Positions 1-9,621 of a DNA stretch of 54,456 nucleotides are shown one piece after another. The notes beneath the pieces are model-generated. The model ran no database searches, was not told the origin of the DNA, and worked only from the letters and a program-made list of their open reading frames with translations. Position 1 is the stretch's first letter; each line of letters begins with the position of its first letter. Source of the DNA: Pelosinus fermentans (GTDB lineage Bacteria > Bacillota > Negativicutes > DSM-13327). The translations under genes were made by a program, and so were the position numbers. The DNA is taken from the NCBI GenBank assembly GCA_002434245.1, contig DJJR01000067.1, forward strand, positions 1 through 54,456. Reading direction: 5' to 3'.

Positions 1-115
1 AAAAAGGAACCGCAGAGACGCAGAGAACACAGAGAAAAGATAGATAGGGTTAAAAATCCCCTCAGCGTCCTCTGCGTTTCTGCGGTTAAATCGTTCTATT
101 TGCTCTGTTGTCATT
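1..115 (-). repeat. Intergenic palindromic repeat, CGCAGAG dialect, copy 1
   Basis: An imperfect inverted repeat has arms at about 8-35 and 62-87, each built from 8-9 nt units of the CGCAGAGA type. Beyond the right arm lies a tail (about 88-115) that reads, on the minus strand, AATGACAACAGAGC followed by AAATAGAACGATTT. Read on the minus strand, the whole block closely matches 33710-33820. The tail reaches the stop codon of the diguanylate cyclase gene. Confidence 0.85.
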
Positions 116-1385
116 GACTGACGCAATTGCGGCCATTTTCTTTAGCTCGATACAAAGCTTTATCTGCTAATTTAATGACTTCATCAGGGCTGATTTCTTT
201 ATGATTAGAGTCTGCTGCGCCGATGCTGACGGTAACACTTAGCTTTTTATTGGTGTTTTTTTTGCGTTTACTATCCTGGCGCAATACAAAATTACTTTTT
301 GCGATTTCCTCTCGCAGCACTTCTAAATAAGGGATTGCTTCACTGAGGCTTTTGCCAGGGAATAATACTGTAAATTCCTCACCGCCGTATCGAAAGGTTT
401 TGCCACCTTTAAAGTTCTTCATAACCTTACCAATTAAGCGAAGGACATCATCACCTGCATCATGTCCATAGGTGTCATTAAACTTTTTGAAAAAGTCGAC
501 ATCGACCATTGCAATGGTATAGTGGCTGCCAAGTTTCAGCATGTCTTCGTTTAGGGAGCGGCGTGAGGGTAAATCTGTAAGTTCGTCTAAATAGGCTTTA
601 GCATAATAGTCTTGAATCACAGACACGATGATCATTAATCCGGCAACAGTATAAAAGAAGGGAATTGCAATCTGGGCGGCATGAAAATGATGGGCAAATG
701 CGACTGCTGCTAAGACGCCAAAAATAGTGGTTCTAAAGTGGATAGTATTTCTTCGGCGCTTGGCCAATAGTAAAATGCCTGACAGCAAAAAAGCAGCTAG
801 AGCAGCATCAGGAATGGGTGTCTCCGGCATAAAAGAAAAAGCAAACAGTTTTTTACCGATTTCATTGAAAAGCTCTCTATCTCCTGATAACACCAAACCC
901 ATAACAAACACCACTTGAAGAAAAATGAATAAAAAGCATCTTTTTCCCCAGCTTGATAAAATTCCTCGCTCTGACCAAGAGGCAAAAAAAAGCAAATTTA
1001 AAGGAAGCAGCAAACTAACTGTTAAGTAAATACCATGCAGGGCAAAAACATGATCTAAATGTGTGGGAATTGGAATGGACATTCCTAATTGACTTAAAAA
1101 TAGAATCAATAAGATAAAAAATGCACGGCTGCGATTAAAACAGGAGGTAATTGCAATTCCGAAAAGAAGTATCATATAAGAGATGGTAGGTATGGCAGAG
1201 AGAAAGGAACCTGGCAGATCATCAAGATGAAAGAATGCGATTCCGGCGATCAGTATAATTCCCAATGGGGTGGTGCGAATCGCAGACAGTATTCTGGCAG
1301 CAACAGTACTACTGTTTATTTGAGGCCAAATAGCCTTATTCACTTTATCATTTTTACGAACTCTTTTTTTGTAGGCTTTTGGCAT
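111..1385 (-). CDS. Membrane-anchored diguanylate cyclase (GGDEF)
   Basis: Predicted to make cyclic di-GMP from two GTP at the cytoplasmic membrane. The N-terminal 240 or so residues are a series of hydrophobic segments (about seven or eight helices). The C-terminal 160 residues are a GGDEF domain with the signature written GGEEF (FRYGGEEFTVLFPG), preceded by the VDVDFFKKFNDTYGHDAGD block. GGEEF is a normal active variant. The start at 1385 (MPKAYKK, 424 residues) is chosen because AGGAGG sits 6 nt upstream. A longer reading from 1505 has no ribosome binding site. I see no RxxD inhibitory site at the usual place five residues before GGEEF. It is divergent from the kinase-like gene at 1597, and its stop codon touches a palindromic repeat. 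Confidence 0.9.
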   Translation of the reverse strand: MPKAYKKRVRKNDKVNKAIWPQINSSTVAARILSAIRTTPLGIILIAGIAFFHLDDLPGSFLSAIPTISYMILLFGIAITSCFNRSRAFFILLILFLSQLGMSIPIPTHLDHVFALHGIYLTVSLLLPLNLLFFASWSERGILSSWGKRCFLFIFLQVVFVMGLVLSGDRELFNEIGKKLFAFSFMPETPIPDAALAAFLLSGILLLAKRRRNTIHFRTTIFGVLAAVAFAHHFHAAQIAIPFFYTVAGLMIIVSVIQDYYAKAYLDELTDLPSRRSLNEDMLKLGSHYTIAMVDVDFFKKFNDTYGHDAGDDVLRLIGKVMKNFKGGKTFRYGGEEFTVLFPGKSLSEAIPYLEVLREEIAKSNFVLRQDSKRKKNTNKKLSVTVSIGAADSNHKEISPDEVIKLADKALYRAKENGRNCVSQ

Positions 1386-1529
1386 GAGTTTCCTCCTAGG
1401 TAGACTAGATTTAGGCAGAATGTCAAAAATAGTATTATAATGACTTAATATAGTTCGATAATAAAAAAGAATCTTCCTTCTACCTTTTGGTATAGAAGGA
1501 GACATCTTGAAGTGTTTTTCTCATAAAAA

Positions 1530-1562
1530 AATATATATTCCATTCTCAAAGAATATATATAA
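1530..1562. promoter_or_regulatory. Inverted repeat between divergent genes
   Basis: Arms of the form TATATATTC and GAATATATA are separated by about 10 nt in the gap between the divergent cyclase and kinase-like genes. A TATACT -10-like hexamer follows at about 1575. It may be an operator; nothing in the sequence names the regulator. Confidence 0.35.
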
Positions 1563-1596
1563 AGTATGATGAGTTTATACTATCCGGGGGTGAATC

Positions 1597-2142
1597 ATGT
1601 TTTCGATTATTTCATTTACAGGTCCTAGTGGATCAGGGAAAACAACGATACAAAAATATGTGGGTGCTGCCCCTATTATTACTTTTACCTCGAGAAAACC
1701 AAGAAAGAGCGAAGTTGACGGTGTGCATTATCATTTTACTACACGTGAAAAAATACTTGGGATGAAAGAGAAGGGGGAGTTGCTGGAAGTTACTGAATAT
1801 AGCGGAAATCTGTATGCATCCAATCTGAAGACTATCCATGAAGTAGTAGAAAACCAGCAAACGAGGTCAATTGTAGTCGATGTTCATGGTGCCAGACAAT
1901 TGAAAAAGCGCTTTAATGAAAAGGTTTTATTAGTGGGAGTTTTTGCTTCGAAAGATGAATGCAGGCAAAGAATATATAGTCGGAGTGACAGCAATATTGA
2001 GAAAAGATTATATTCCTATGACGAAGACGTCAAGGGGATGTTAGAAATCTGTAATGTAGTAATTATTAATTCCGATGAAAACTGGCTGAAGAATAAAAAA
2101 ATACTTGATTTCTGGCGTAAAAATTTTGTTGAAATCAGCTAA
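1597..2142 (+). CDS. Guanylate kinase-like protein
   Basis: Small P-loop kinase of 181 residues. Residues 8-16 form a Walker A loop (GPSGSGKTT). TSRKPRKSEVDGVHYHF matches the GMP-binding segment of guanylate kinases (TRxPRxGEVDGxxYxF), and VVDVHGARQLKK matches their Walker B/QGARQ region (H replaces Q). Guanylate kinases are usually about 200 residues, and the lid region here is short and divergent. This is therefore probably an accessory paralogue rather than the housekeeping gmk. A GGGGG motif lies 8 nt before the ATG. The TyrR-type gene starts 40 nt downstream on the same strand, so co-transcription is likely. A phosphonate or other small-molecule kinase is possible. Confidence 0.7.
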   Translation: MFSIISFTGPSGSGKTTIQKYVGAAPIITFTSRKPRKSEVDGVHYHFTTREKILGMKEKGELLEVTEYSGNLYASNLKTIHEVVENQQTRSIVVDVHGARQLKKRFNEKVLLVGVFASKDECRQRIYSRSDSNIEKRLYSYDEDVKGMLEICNVVIINSDENWLKNKKILDFWRKNFVEIS

Positions 2143-2181
2143 TACCGATCCAGCTACATGTGATAAAGGGGAGTGAGAAGC

Positions 2182-3729
2182 TTGCGTTTGCGCATGCCTT
2201 GTAGTGACCGCATTGGGTTAGTTCGCGATATTAGCATCATTCTGGAAGAACGCCAAATTAACATCGTAACCATTGAAGTGGAGCAAGGGGCTGTATTCTT
2301 AGAGTGCCAGAGTATGCTTCAAAAGGACGCGAAAGAACTGATTGAGGCACTCGAAAGGGTAGATGATGTACATAGTGTGGAGATAACCCGCTTTATGCCT
2401 TCAAAAGAACGGGTGGAACAGCTTGATGCTGTCTTAACTTCCGTCCGGGATGGAATTTTAGTAGTGAATTGTGATGGCAGTATTATTCAATGTAATGCTG
2501 CCGCTGCCCGCATCCTAAAGATTTCTCCAGGAACAATGATTGGACAATCCATAGAGAATTCCTCCTGGAATGCATTGGTGGCAGAGACGTTAAAAACGGG
2601 CTGCTCTTATAAAGATCAAGAAATGTTTATTGAATGCATCAGCAGCTATTGTGTGATTAGTACCGTTCCTCTTAAGGATACGAATCATGAGGTAATTGGT
2701 GTCGTAATAGTGCTCCGTGATATTGGGGATGTCAGAGAACTGGTAAAAAAGATGACAGCATCCCTGCCTGTGGATTTTGGTGATATTACCTGTGACAGCA
2801 TGGTCATGAAAGAACTGATTCTGCAGTCCCGCAGATATGCATTAAGTGACTCCACTGTTTTGATACGGGGAGAGACGGGAACTGGCAAGGAGCTTTTTGC
2901 AAGGGCACTGCATAGCGGCTCTGGAAGATCTCAAGGCACTTTCGTGCCGATTAATTGTGCTGCCATTCCAGAAACATTAATGGAGAGTGAACTATTTGGC
3001 TATGAGGAAGGAGCTTTTACGGGAGCAGTCAAAGGGGGAAAGCCAGGACTTTTTGAATTATCCAATGGCGGTACTCTATTTTTAGATGAAATAGGAGAAA
3101 TGTCAGTGCATTTGCAGGTGAAATTATTGCGGGTACTTCAGGAACGGCGGGTACGACGTTTGGGCAGTTCTCGTGAAGTCGCGGTAGATGTACGTGTCAT
3201 TACGGCTACCAACCGCAATTTGGAGGATATGGTAGTTCGTGGAGCATTCCGGGAAGATTTGTATTACCGTTTAAATGTAATTCCTCTTACGATTCCTCCG
3301 TTGCGGGAGCGCCCAGAGGATATTGGTTTGTTAGCTGAGTATTTTTTACAGCGTTTTGCGGATAAAATGCGTCGTCCAGTGAATGGTTTTAGTAAAGAGG
3401 CGTTAGAACGGCTGGAGCAGTATAACTGGCCTGGCAATGTACGGGAACTGGAGAATGTGATTGAGCGGGCAGTAAATCTGGTAGAGGGTTCTAAGGTTCG
3501 TCCGGAACACATCTGTCTGGGGAGAATTGCAGCGACAGCCAATCCCTTATCAACCATACAATTTGAGACCTATCAGAGTTTGAAAGAACGCCTGGCTGAG
3601 GCGGAACGCGCTATTTTAAAGGAAACGCTAAGACGATATCGTTCTTCCCGGCGGGTTGGTTCTGTCTTGGATTTATCTCATACGGCGGTATTAAAGAAGC
3701 TGCGCAAATATAATTTAGCCAATGATTAA
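2182..3729 (+). CDS. TyrR-family sigma-54-dependent activator
   Basis: Cytoplasmic transcription activator of 515 residues. Order: ACT-like N-terminal domain (about 1-75), PAS domain (about 80-190), AAA+ domain with Walker A GETGTGKE, the sigma-54 contact loop GAFTGA and Walker B GGTLFLDE, then a C-terminal TyrR-type helix-turn-helix (SSRRVGSVLDLSHTAVLKKL). This is the architecture of TyrR, which senses aromatic amino acids. Unlike E. coli TyrR, GAFTGA is intact, so it should activate sigma-54 polymerase. The start is probably TTG at 2182, 8 nt after GGGGAG; the GTG at 2173 overlaps that ribosome binding site. It lies just upstream of a sigma-54 promoter and tyrosine phenol-lyase, its likely target. 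Confidence 0.9.
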   Translation: MRLRMPCSDRIGLVRDISIILEERQINIVTIEVEQGAVFLECQSMLQKDAKELIEALERVDDVHSVEITRFMPSKERVEQLDAVLTSVRDGILVVNCDGSIIQCNAAAARILKISPGTMIGQSIENSSWNALVAETLKTGCSYKDQEMFIECISSYCVISTVPLKDTNHEVIGVVIVLRDIGDVRELVKKMTASLPVDFGDITCDSMVMKELILQSRRYALSDSTVLIRGETGTGKELFARALHSGSGRSQGTFVPINCAAIPETLMESELFGYEEGAFTGAVKGGKPGLFELSNGGTLFLDEIGEMSVHLQVKLLRVLQERRVRRLGSSREVAVDVRVITATNRNLEDMVVRGAFREDLYYRLNVIPLTIPPLRERPEDIGLLAEYFLQRFADKMRRPVNGFSKEALERLEQYNWPGNVRELENVIERAVNLVEGSKVRPEHICLGRIAATANPLSTIQFETYQSLKERLAEAERAILKETLRRYRSSRRVGSVLDLSHTAVLKKLRKYNLAND

Positions 3730-3776
3730 ATCATGTAACATTCCCTTTGCATTTAACACAGACTGGAGAAACAAAC

Positions 3777-3804
3777 GGAAACTTTTTGCACTATTGGAAA
3801 CTTT
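3777..3804 (+). promoter_or_regulatory. Direct repeat, candidate upstream activator site
   Basis: GGAAACTTT occurs at 3777-3785 and again at 3796-3804, starts 19 nt apart, about 70-95 nt upstream of the sigma-54 promoter. That is the right distance for an enhancer-type activator. It does not match the enteric TyrR box (TGTAAA-N6-TTTACA), so the assignment to the neighbouring TyrR-like regulator is inference. Confidence 0.4.
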
Positions 3805-3840
3805 CTTACAATAAAAGATTGCCAAATCATAGAATCTTGA

Positions 3841-3883
3841 GTGTGCCACTCCAAGTACCATCGTGCTTTGGAACTTGGCACAC
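3841..3883 (+). terminator. Hairpin overlapping the tpl promoter
   Basis: Arms GTGTGCCA (3841-3848) and TGGCACAC (3876-3883), with an inner CCAAG/CTTTGG pairing, are followed by TTTTT. The hairpin can end transcription from the regulator gene. Its right arm is at the same time the -24 element of the next promoter. Confidence 0.55.
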
Positions 3884-3892
3884 TTTTTGCAT
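3875..3892 (+). promoter_or_regulatory. Sigma-54 (-24/-12) promoter of tyrosine phenol-lyase
   Basis: TTGGCAC, five bases, then TTGCA gives exact consensus spacing, with GG at 3877-3878 and GC at 3889-3890. It lies about 100 nt before the tyrosine phenol-lyase start and about 150 nt after a GAFTGA-containing activator gene. Confidence 0.88.
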
Positions 3893-3968
3893 CTAATTAT
3901 AGTGGGATTACCGCTATTTTAGAGTAAGAAAGAGCAAAGATGCAGATGAGGTATTACTAAAAAAATGA

Positions 3969-5375
<1,407 letters not shown>

Positions 5376-5402
5376 TAAAAAGGAATTAGTCGAGTCATTT
5401 TA

Positions 5403-5443
5403 TAGCTCTATTTGAAAAGGTATTACTTTTCCAAATAGAGCTA
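5403..5443 (+). terminator. Hairpin after tpl
   Basis: A long stem pairs TAGCTCTATTTG-AAAAG with CTTTTCCAAATAGAGCTA around a 6-nt loop. The following ACTTTA is a poor U-tract, so it may be a leaky terminator or an RNA-stabilising hairpin between tpl and the permease. Confidence 0.6.
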
Positions 5444-5531
5444 ACTTTAGGATGGAAAGAAATGCAGGAAAGGATCAATAAACCTGGAAGTTATATCTCT
5501 AGAAGAATTTTATTTAGTAGGAGGATGACCA

Positions 5532-6929
5532 ATGGATATTTTTCGTACGAAAAGTATTACGATCATGGAGCACGAAGCCAAGACACATTCTCTTAAAAAG
5601 ACCATGGGAGCCTTAGATATTATATTAATTGGAATTGGTGTAATTATTGGTACAGGGATTTTTGTCTTAACTGGCGTAGCAGCTGCTAAATATGCTGGAC
5701 CTGGTATTATGCTATCCTTTGTTTTATCGGGGATTACTTGTGCTTTTGTATGTCTTGCTTATGCGGAACTTGCTTCCATGGTTCCTATTGCCGGCAGCGC
5801 CTATACTTACACCTATACGGCTTTAGGTGAAGGTATTGCCTGGCTGGTTGGCTGGAATCTGGTATTGGAGTATTCTGTAGGAGCCAGTGCTGTTGCCGGT
5901 GGGTGGTCAGCTTATACCGTTGGGCTGCTCAAATCAGGGGGAATTGAGATACCCCTGGCATTAACAGCGGTTCCGGCAGATGGAGGTATTGTGAATTTGC
6001 CCGCCGTTTTAGTCACGTTGTTTATGACGTTTTTATTAGTGCTTGGGGTTAAAGAAAGTGTAACAGTAAATCGGGTATTGGTAGCTATAAAACTGGGTGC
6101 GATTTTTATATTTTTGCTAATGGCTGGTCCTAAGGTGGATGCTGCGAATTGGACGCCGTTTATGCCTTTTGGTTTTGCTGGTGTTTCTGCAGGGGCGGCA
6201 GTTATATTCTTTGCCTATCTTGGTGTTGATTCGATTGCTACTGCTGCCGAAGAAACCCGTAATCCTAAGCGGGATATGCCTATTGGGATTATAGGATCCT
6301 TAGCCGTATGTACTGTTTTATACATTGCTGTAGCTGCCGTCATGACAGGAGTCGTGCCCTATTATCAATTAAATAATGCAGAACCGGTAGCTTATGTTCT
6401 GCGAACTCTTGGCTATAATTTTGGTTCGGCATTAGTTGGTACGGGTGCAATCTGTGGACTTTCTACGGTATTATTAGTTATGATGTATGCACAAACCAGG
6501 GTATTTTTCACCATGTCTCGGGATGGACTCATCCCATCGGCTCTTGGAAAAATTCATGAGAAATACCGGACTCCTCATGTAATCACCATCATAGTGGGTG
6601 TTGGTGTTGCCCTCATCAGCGGTTTCACCCCGATTGGCATTGTTGCTGAGATGTGCAGCATTGGTACTTTGTTTGCCTTTGTCATAGCCACGATTGGAGT
6701 CGTTGTTCTTCGTAAAACCAAGCCGGATATGGAACGTCCCTTCCGCTGTCCTGCAGTAAATATTGTTGTTACATTAGCAGTACTTTGTTGTTTTTATATC
6801 ATGTATAATTTGGCCTTTGCAACTTGGATTCGGTTTTTTATCTGGAGTGCGATTGGTTTAGTCATTTATGGGATGTATGGTTATTCTCATAGTAACTTGC
6901 ATGAGAATAACAAACCAAATCAAAAGTAA
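5532..6929 (+). CDS. APC-family amino acid permease
   Basis: Cytoplasmic-membrane secondary transporter of 465 residues with about 12 hydrophobic segments. The N-terminal block LKKTMGALDIILIGIGVIIGTGIFVLTGVAA is the conserved first helix of cationic-amino-acid-type APC permeases (GxGxxIGTGIF). FFAYLGVDSIATAAEETRNPKRDMPIGI is the conserved helix 6/loop. TAGGAGGA lies 8 nt before the ATG. It follows tyrosine phenol-lyase and is the likely tyrosine or aromatic amino acid importer. Substrate is inferred from context only; sequence alone would fit a general YfnA/CAT-like carrier. A terminator hairpin follows at 7010. Confidence 0.85.
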   Translation: MDIFRTKSITIMEHEAKTHSLKKTMGALDIILIGIGVIIGTGIFVLTGVAAAKYAGPGIMLSFVLSGITCAFVCLAYAELASMVPIAGSAYTYTYTALGEGIAWLVGWNLVLEYSVGASAVAGGWSAYTVGLLKSGGIEIPLALTAVPADGGIVNLPAVLVTLFMTFLLVLGVKESVTVNRVLVAIKLGAIFIFLLMAGPKVDAANWTPFMPFGFAGVSAGAAVIFFAYLGVDSIATAAEETRNPKRDMPIGIIGSLAVCTVLYIAVAAVMTGVVPYYQLNNAEPVAYVLRTLGYNFGSALVGTGAICGLSTVLLVMMYAQTRVFFTMSRDGLIPSALGKIHEKYRTPHVITIIVGVGVALISGFTPIGIVAEMCSIGTLFAFVIATIGVVVLRKTKPDMERPFRCPAVNIVVTLAVLCCFYIMYNLAFATWIRFFIWSAIGLVIYGMYGYSHSNLHENNKPNQK

Positions 6930-7009
6930 ATAGAGTGATTTTATTGTTTGCTTGTGGAGTGATTATGTCGCATTTTTCAATGCAGATAATAATTTAATCA
7001 ATATCGTAT

Positions 7010-7042
7010 AAGCTCAGTTTTGCAATAGGCAGAACTGAGCTT
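7010..7042 (+). terminator. Intrinsic terminator after the permease
   Basis: The stem AAGCTCAGTTTTGC / GCAGAACTGAGCTT encloses a 5-nt loop and is followed by a T-rich stretch (TATGTTT). It separates the permease from the next transporter. Confidence 0.7.
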
Positions 7043-7129
7043 TATGTTTGGTGGCAGCAGTCTTTTAGTAGCTCTTTTCCTATCATTTGCATACACTGTC
7101 ATAGTACTGAATTTAGAGGGGGAAGTTTC

Positions 7130-8533
7130 ATGTTTGAACTGACTTCTTTACATTGGATTTTCACTAGTTTTATCCTCTTGATTATCCTTACTATGGCAAT
7201 GCGCAGAGATACAAGTTTGATTTGCATTATTGGGATATTCTTAATGGGCTATGTGGCAACAGGAACATTAAATCAAGCTGTGATTGGGATATTTAATAGC
7301 TTTGTGTATGCAATCAATGAACTGTCAGGTACGATTTTGATTATTTCTCTCATCGTAGCAATGAGCAAAGCCCTGCTTCATGCAGGGGTCAACGAAATTA
7401 TGGTAGAACCTTTTGCAAGGATCATTCGCACTCCTGGTATGGCATATTGGATCATCGGATTGTTCATGATGATTATTTCCTTCTTTTTTTGGCCTTCACC
7501 AGCAGCAGCACTTATGGGTGCTGTATTGCTGCCAGTCAGTCGCCGCGTAGGCTTACCAGCTATGGGGGTTGCAGTTGCTATGAACTTGTTTGGGCATGGA
7601 ATTGCTTTATCCGGGGATTTAGTGATTCAAGGTGCACCAAAATTGACAGCTGCAGCAGCAGGTATTCCAGTACAGGAGGTAGTAAATGCAAGTATCCCCT
7701 TGTTGATTGTAATGGGAGTGGTAACGGTAAGTTCTGCTTATTGGTTATTGAAAAGAGATATGGCTCTTGGGAAGTTAACAGTAGAAAACGAAACGGTTGT
7801 AGTAAGTGATCGCAATGAGCAGGAAGACCTGCCAGTTCATTCTTCCCTTTCTGCTAAAACGAAAGGATGGATTGCAGCTATGGTGCCGATCCTCTTTGGT
7901 TTGGATGTGGCTGCACTCTATGCTTTTAATTTACGAGGATCAGATGCAACGGCTTTGATTGGCGGAACCTCTATATTCATTATGATTATCATATCTCTTG
8001 TAGCGCATCGCAATAACGGTATTGAAAAAACGACTGCCTATTTGCTAGAGGGATTGAAGTTTGGCATCACGGTTTTTGGGCCGATTATTCCGATTGCTGC
8101 ATTTTTCTACTTAGGTGATAGCGGCTTTACTTCTATCTTTGGCAAAATAGTGCCTTTAGGATCACAAGGATTAGTCAATGATTTAGGTTTGGCTATGGCT
8201 CAAATGGTTTCGATCAGTCCGGCAATTGGGGCATTTACGATCATGATTGTGGGGATTATAACAGGTCTCGATGGTTCTGGTTTTTCGGGGATATCCCTTG
8301 TTGGATCCCTAGCGAAACTTTTTTCAGTTTCCATTGGTTCAGGTATAGGAACGTTGACTGCATTAGGGCAAATTGCCGCCATTTTCACTGGCGGGGGAAC
8401 CTTAATTCCTTGGAGTGTAATTGCCGCTGCGGCCATTTGTAATGTGAGTCCTTTCGAATTAGCACGGCGTAATCTGCTGCCAGTAATGATTGGCCTCTTT
8501 GCAACAACGATCGTTGCCATCTTCTTAATTTGA
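7130..8533 (+). CDS. Multi-pass transporter, ion-transporter superfamily-like
   Basis: Integral membrane protein of 467 residues with roughly 11-12 hydrophobic segments and a charged cytoplasmic loop near residues 215-245. The helical-hairpin-like stretch FFFWPSPAAALMGAVLLPVSRRVGLPAMGVAVAMN and the Gly/Ser-rich repeats near the C-terminus (TGLDGSGFSG, GTLTALGQIAAIFTGGGT) recall carboxylate/ion transporters with two inverted halves such as the GntP and CitM groups. I do not recognise the exact family or substrate. GAGGGGG precedes the ATG by 8 nt. Its position behind tyrosine phenol-lyase suggests uptake or export linked to that catabolism, for instance of an organic acid; this is a guess. Confidence 0.6.
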   Translation: MFELTSLHWIFTSFILLIILTMAMRRDTSLICIIGIFLMGYVATGTLNQAVIGIFNSFVYAINELSGTILIISLIVAMSKALLHAGVNEIMVEPFARIIRTPGMAYWIIGLFMMIISFFFWPSPAAALMGAVLLPVSRRVGLPAMGVAVAMNLFGHGIALSGDLVIQGAPKLTAAAAGIPVQEVVNASIPLLIVMGVVTVSSAYWLLKRDMALGKLTVENETVVVSDRNEQEDLPVHSSLSAKTKGWIAAMVPILFGLDVAALYAFNLRGSDATALIGGTSIFIMIIISLVAHRNNGIEKTTAYLLEGLKFGITVFGPIIPIAAFFYLGDSGFTSIFGKIVPLGSQGLVNDLGLAMAQMVSISPAIGAFTIMIVGIITGLDGSGFSGISLVGSLAKLFSVSIGSGIGTLTALGQIAAIFTGGGTLIPWSVIAAAAICNVSPFELARRNLLPVMIGLFATTIVAIFLI

Positions 8534-8573
8534 TTTTTCCTCTGCAAAAGATTCTAGGAAAAAACGATATTTT

Positions 8574-8640
8574 ACGAACCACAAAGGCACAATGCCGCGA
8601 CTCGCGGCACACAAAGGAGAACACAAAAAATATAAATATC
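8574..8640 (+). repeat. Palindromic repeat, CACAAAGG dialect, left half
   Basis: The GAACCACAAAGG arm is interrupted by a small GC-rich palindrome (TGCCGCG act CGCGGCA), then continues ACACAAAGGAGAACAC. It matches the left half of the complete copy at 24628. The matching right half is missing here; a different copy begins about 20 nt downstream. Confidence 0.8.
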
Positions 8641-8656
8641 TTGTTTAGAAGGAACG

Positions 8657-8740
8657 TTGAACACAGAGTTAGCAGAGAGCACAGAGGTTTTTAGCCCTAA
8701 TTATATCTTTTCTCAGTGTTCTCTGCGCCTCTGCGGTTCC
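8657..8740 (+). repeat. Palindromic repeat, CGCAGAG dialect, copy 2
   Basis: The left arm GAACACAGAG...GAGCACAGAGG and right arm CTCTGCGCCTCTGCGGTT surround a centre reading TTTTTAGCCCTAATTATATC. The centre resembles the copies at 1-115 and 33740. It sits between two half-copies of other dialects. Confidence 0.82.
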
Positions 8741-8763
8741 TTTTTAACCCCCGATTGTTTCAT

Positions 8764-8792
8764 ATTCTTCGCGTCTTTGCGGTTCAAACGGT
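8764..8792 (+). repeat. Palindromic repeat, right-half fragment
   Basis: TTCTTCGCGTCTTTGCGG followed by TTCAAACGG is a right arm without an adjacent left arm. It could be the displaced right half of the copy that starts at 8574. Confidence 0.7.
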
Positions 8793-8853
8793 TTTATCCC
8801 TCTTCTGCGATTGGAAATGAAACCAAATATATGATATAGTTTTCTATAGCATT

Positions 8854-9465
8854 ATGTCAGCAGCGTTAGGAGGGATTGTTATCGATAGCCAAGACCAATC
8901 AAAAGATATTAGCAGAATGGTGCAAAAAGATAAAGTCGAGCAGGCTTTATTAGTGGGGCTGCATGGAGCACCTGAATTAAAATATGATGAAAAAGTACAG
9001 TATTTGGGGGAATTTAGAGAACGAATTATAAAGAAATTAACCACAGCCCAAGTACGAGAAAAGGGGATTTATTCCGAAATCCTTCAGGCTCTTGAAGACC
9101 CAAGAGCGGACAAGCTGATTATCAACGGAAGCATAAACTATCGGGTTATTGAAAAATATAAATCTTTGGCAGCGCGTTGCAAGAAAATTAGTACTGTGCG
9201 CAGCGACCCTAGTTTCCAGGGGGATACAGGACTCATCGTGATCAGTGATGAGGCTGTAGATATACAGGATATTGAAGTAGAAGACAGGAGCAGCCGGTTA
9301 AGACGTTTGGGAATACCGCTAGCGCTCATTGAGGCTGCTGGACAAAAGGTATGTAAGGACTGTATGGAGCAAATTGCCGAAGCAGATGAATATGAAAAAA
9401 TTAATTACCGGCAGCTGACATGGATAGACCGCTTAACTGGTGATACCTGTCCAGGCCATAAATAA
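8854..9465 (+). CDS. DUF1694 (YueI-like) protein
   Basis: Soluble protein of up to 203 residues. DKVEQALLVGLHGAPELKYDEKVQYLGEFRERI followed by LTTAQVREKGIYSEI is the conserved core of the DUF1694/YueI family of Firmicutes; its biochemical role is unknown to me. DPRADKLIINGSI and the later FQGDTGLIVISDEAVD fit the family's Rossmann-like fold. The annotated ATG (8854) has no ribosome binding site, whereas a perfect TTAGGAGGG lies inside the reading frame at 8867-8874 and is followed only by ATT GTT ATC in frame. The true start is therefore uncertain; ATG at about 8917 (MVQKDKVEQ) would still keep the whole conserved domain. The gene stands alone between a repeat cluster and an alcohol dehydrogenase. 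Confidence 0.82.
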   Translation: MSAALGGIVIDSQDQSKDISRMVQKDKVEQALLVGLHGAPELKYDEKVQYLGEFRERIIKKLTTAQVREKGIYSEILQALEDPRADKLIINGSINYRVIEKYKSLAARCKKISTVRSDPSFQGDTGLIVISDEAVDIQDIEVEDRSSRLRRLGIPLALIEAAGQKVCKDCMEQIAEADEYEKINYRQLTWIDRLTGDTCPGHK

Positions 9466-9548
9466 GATAGCAATGTAAATGGAACTCCCGTCATTTTGAT
9501 GAAGGGTTCTATTTATATTAAAATTGTTATTTTTTTCACACAAAAGGA

Positions 9549-9577
9549 TTGTTTTTACATTGGGGGTACGCTATACT
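9549..9577 (+). promoter_or_regulatory. Sigma-A promoter of the alcohol dehydrogenase
   Basis: TTGTTT (9549-9554), 17 nt, TATACT (9572-9577), located 45 nt before the dehydrogenase start. Confidence 0.65.
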
Positions 9578-9621
9578 AGCAATATACATAAACTGAAAAA
9601 TCAGAAAAGGCGGGGATGTAC

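Noticed and set aside
1386..1505. Longer N-terminus of the diguanylate cyclase
   Set aside because: No ribosome binding site at 1505, while AGGAGG is perfectly placed for 1385.
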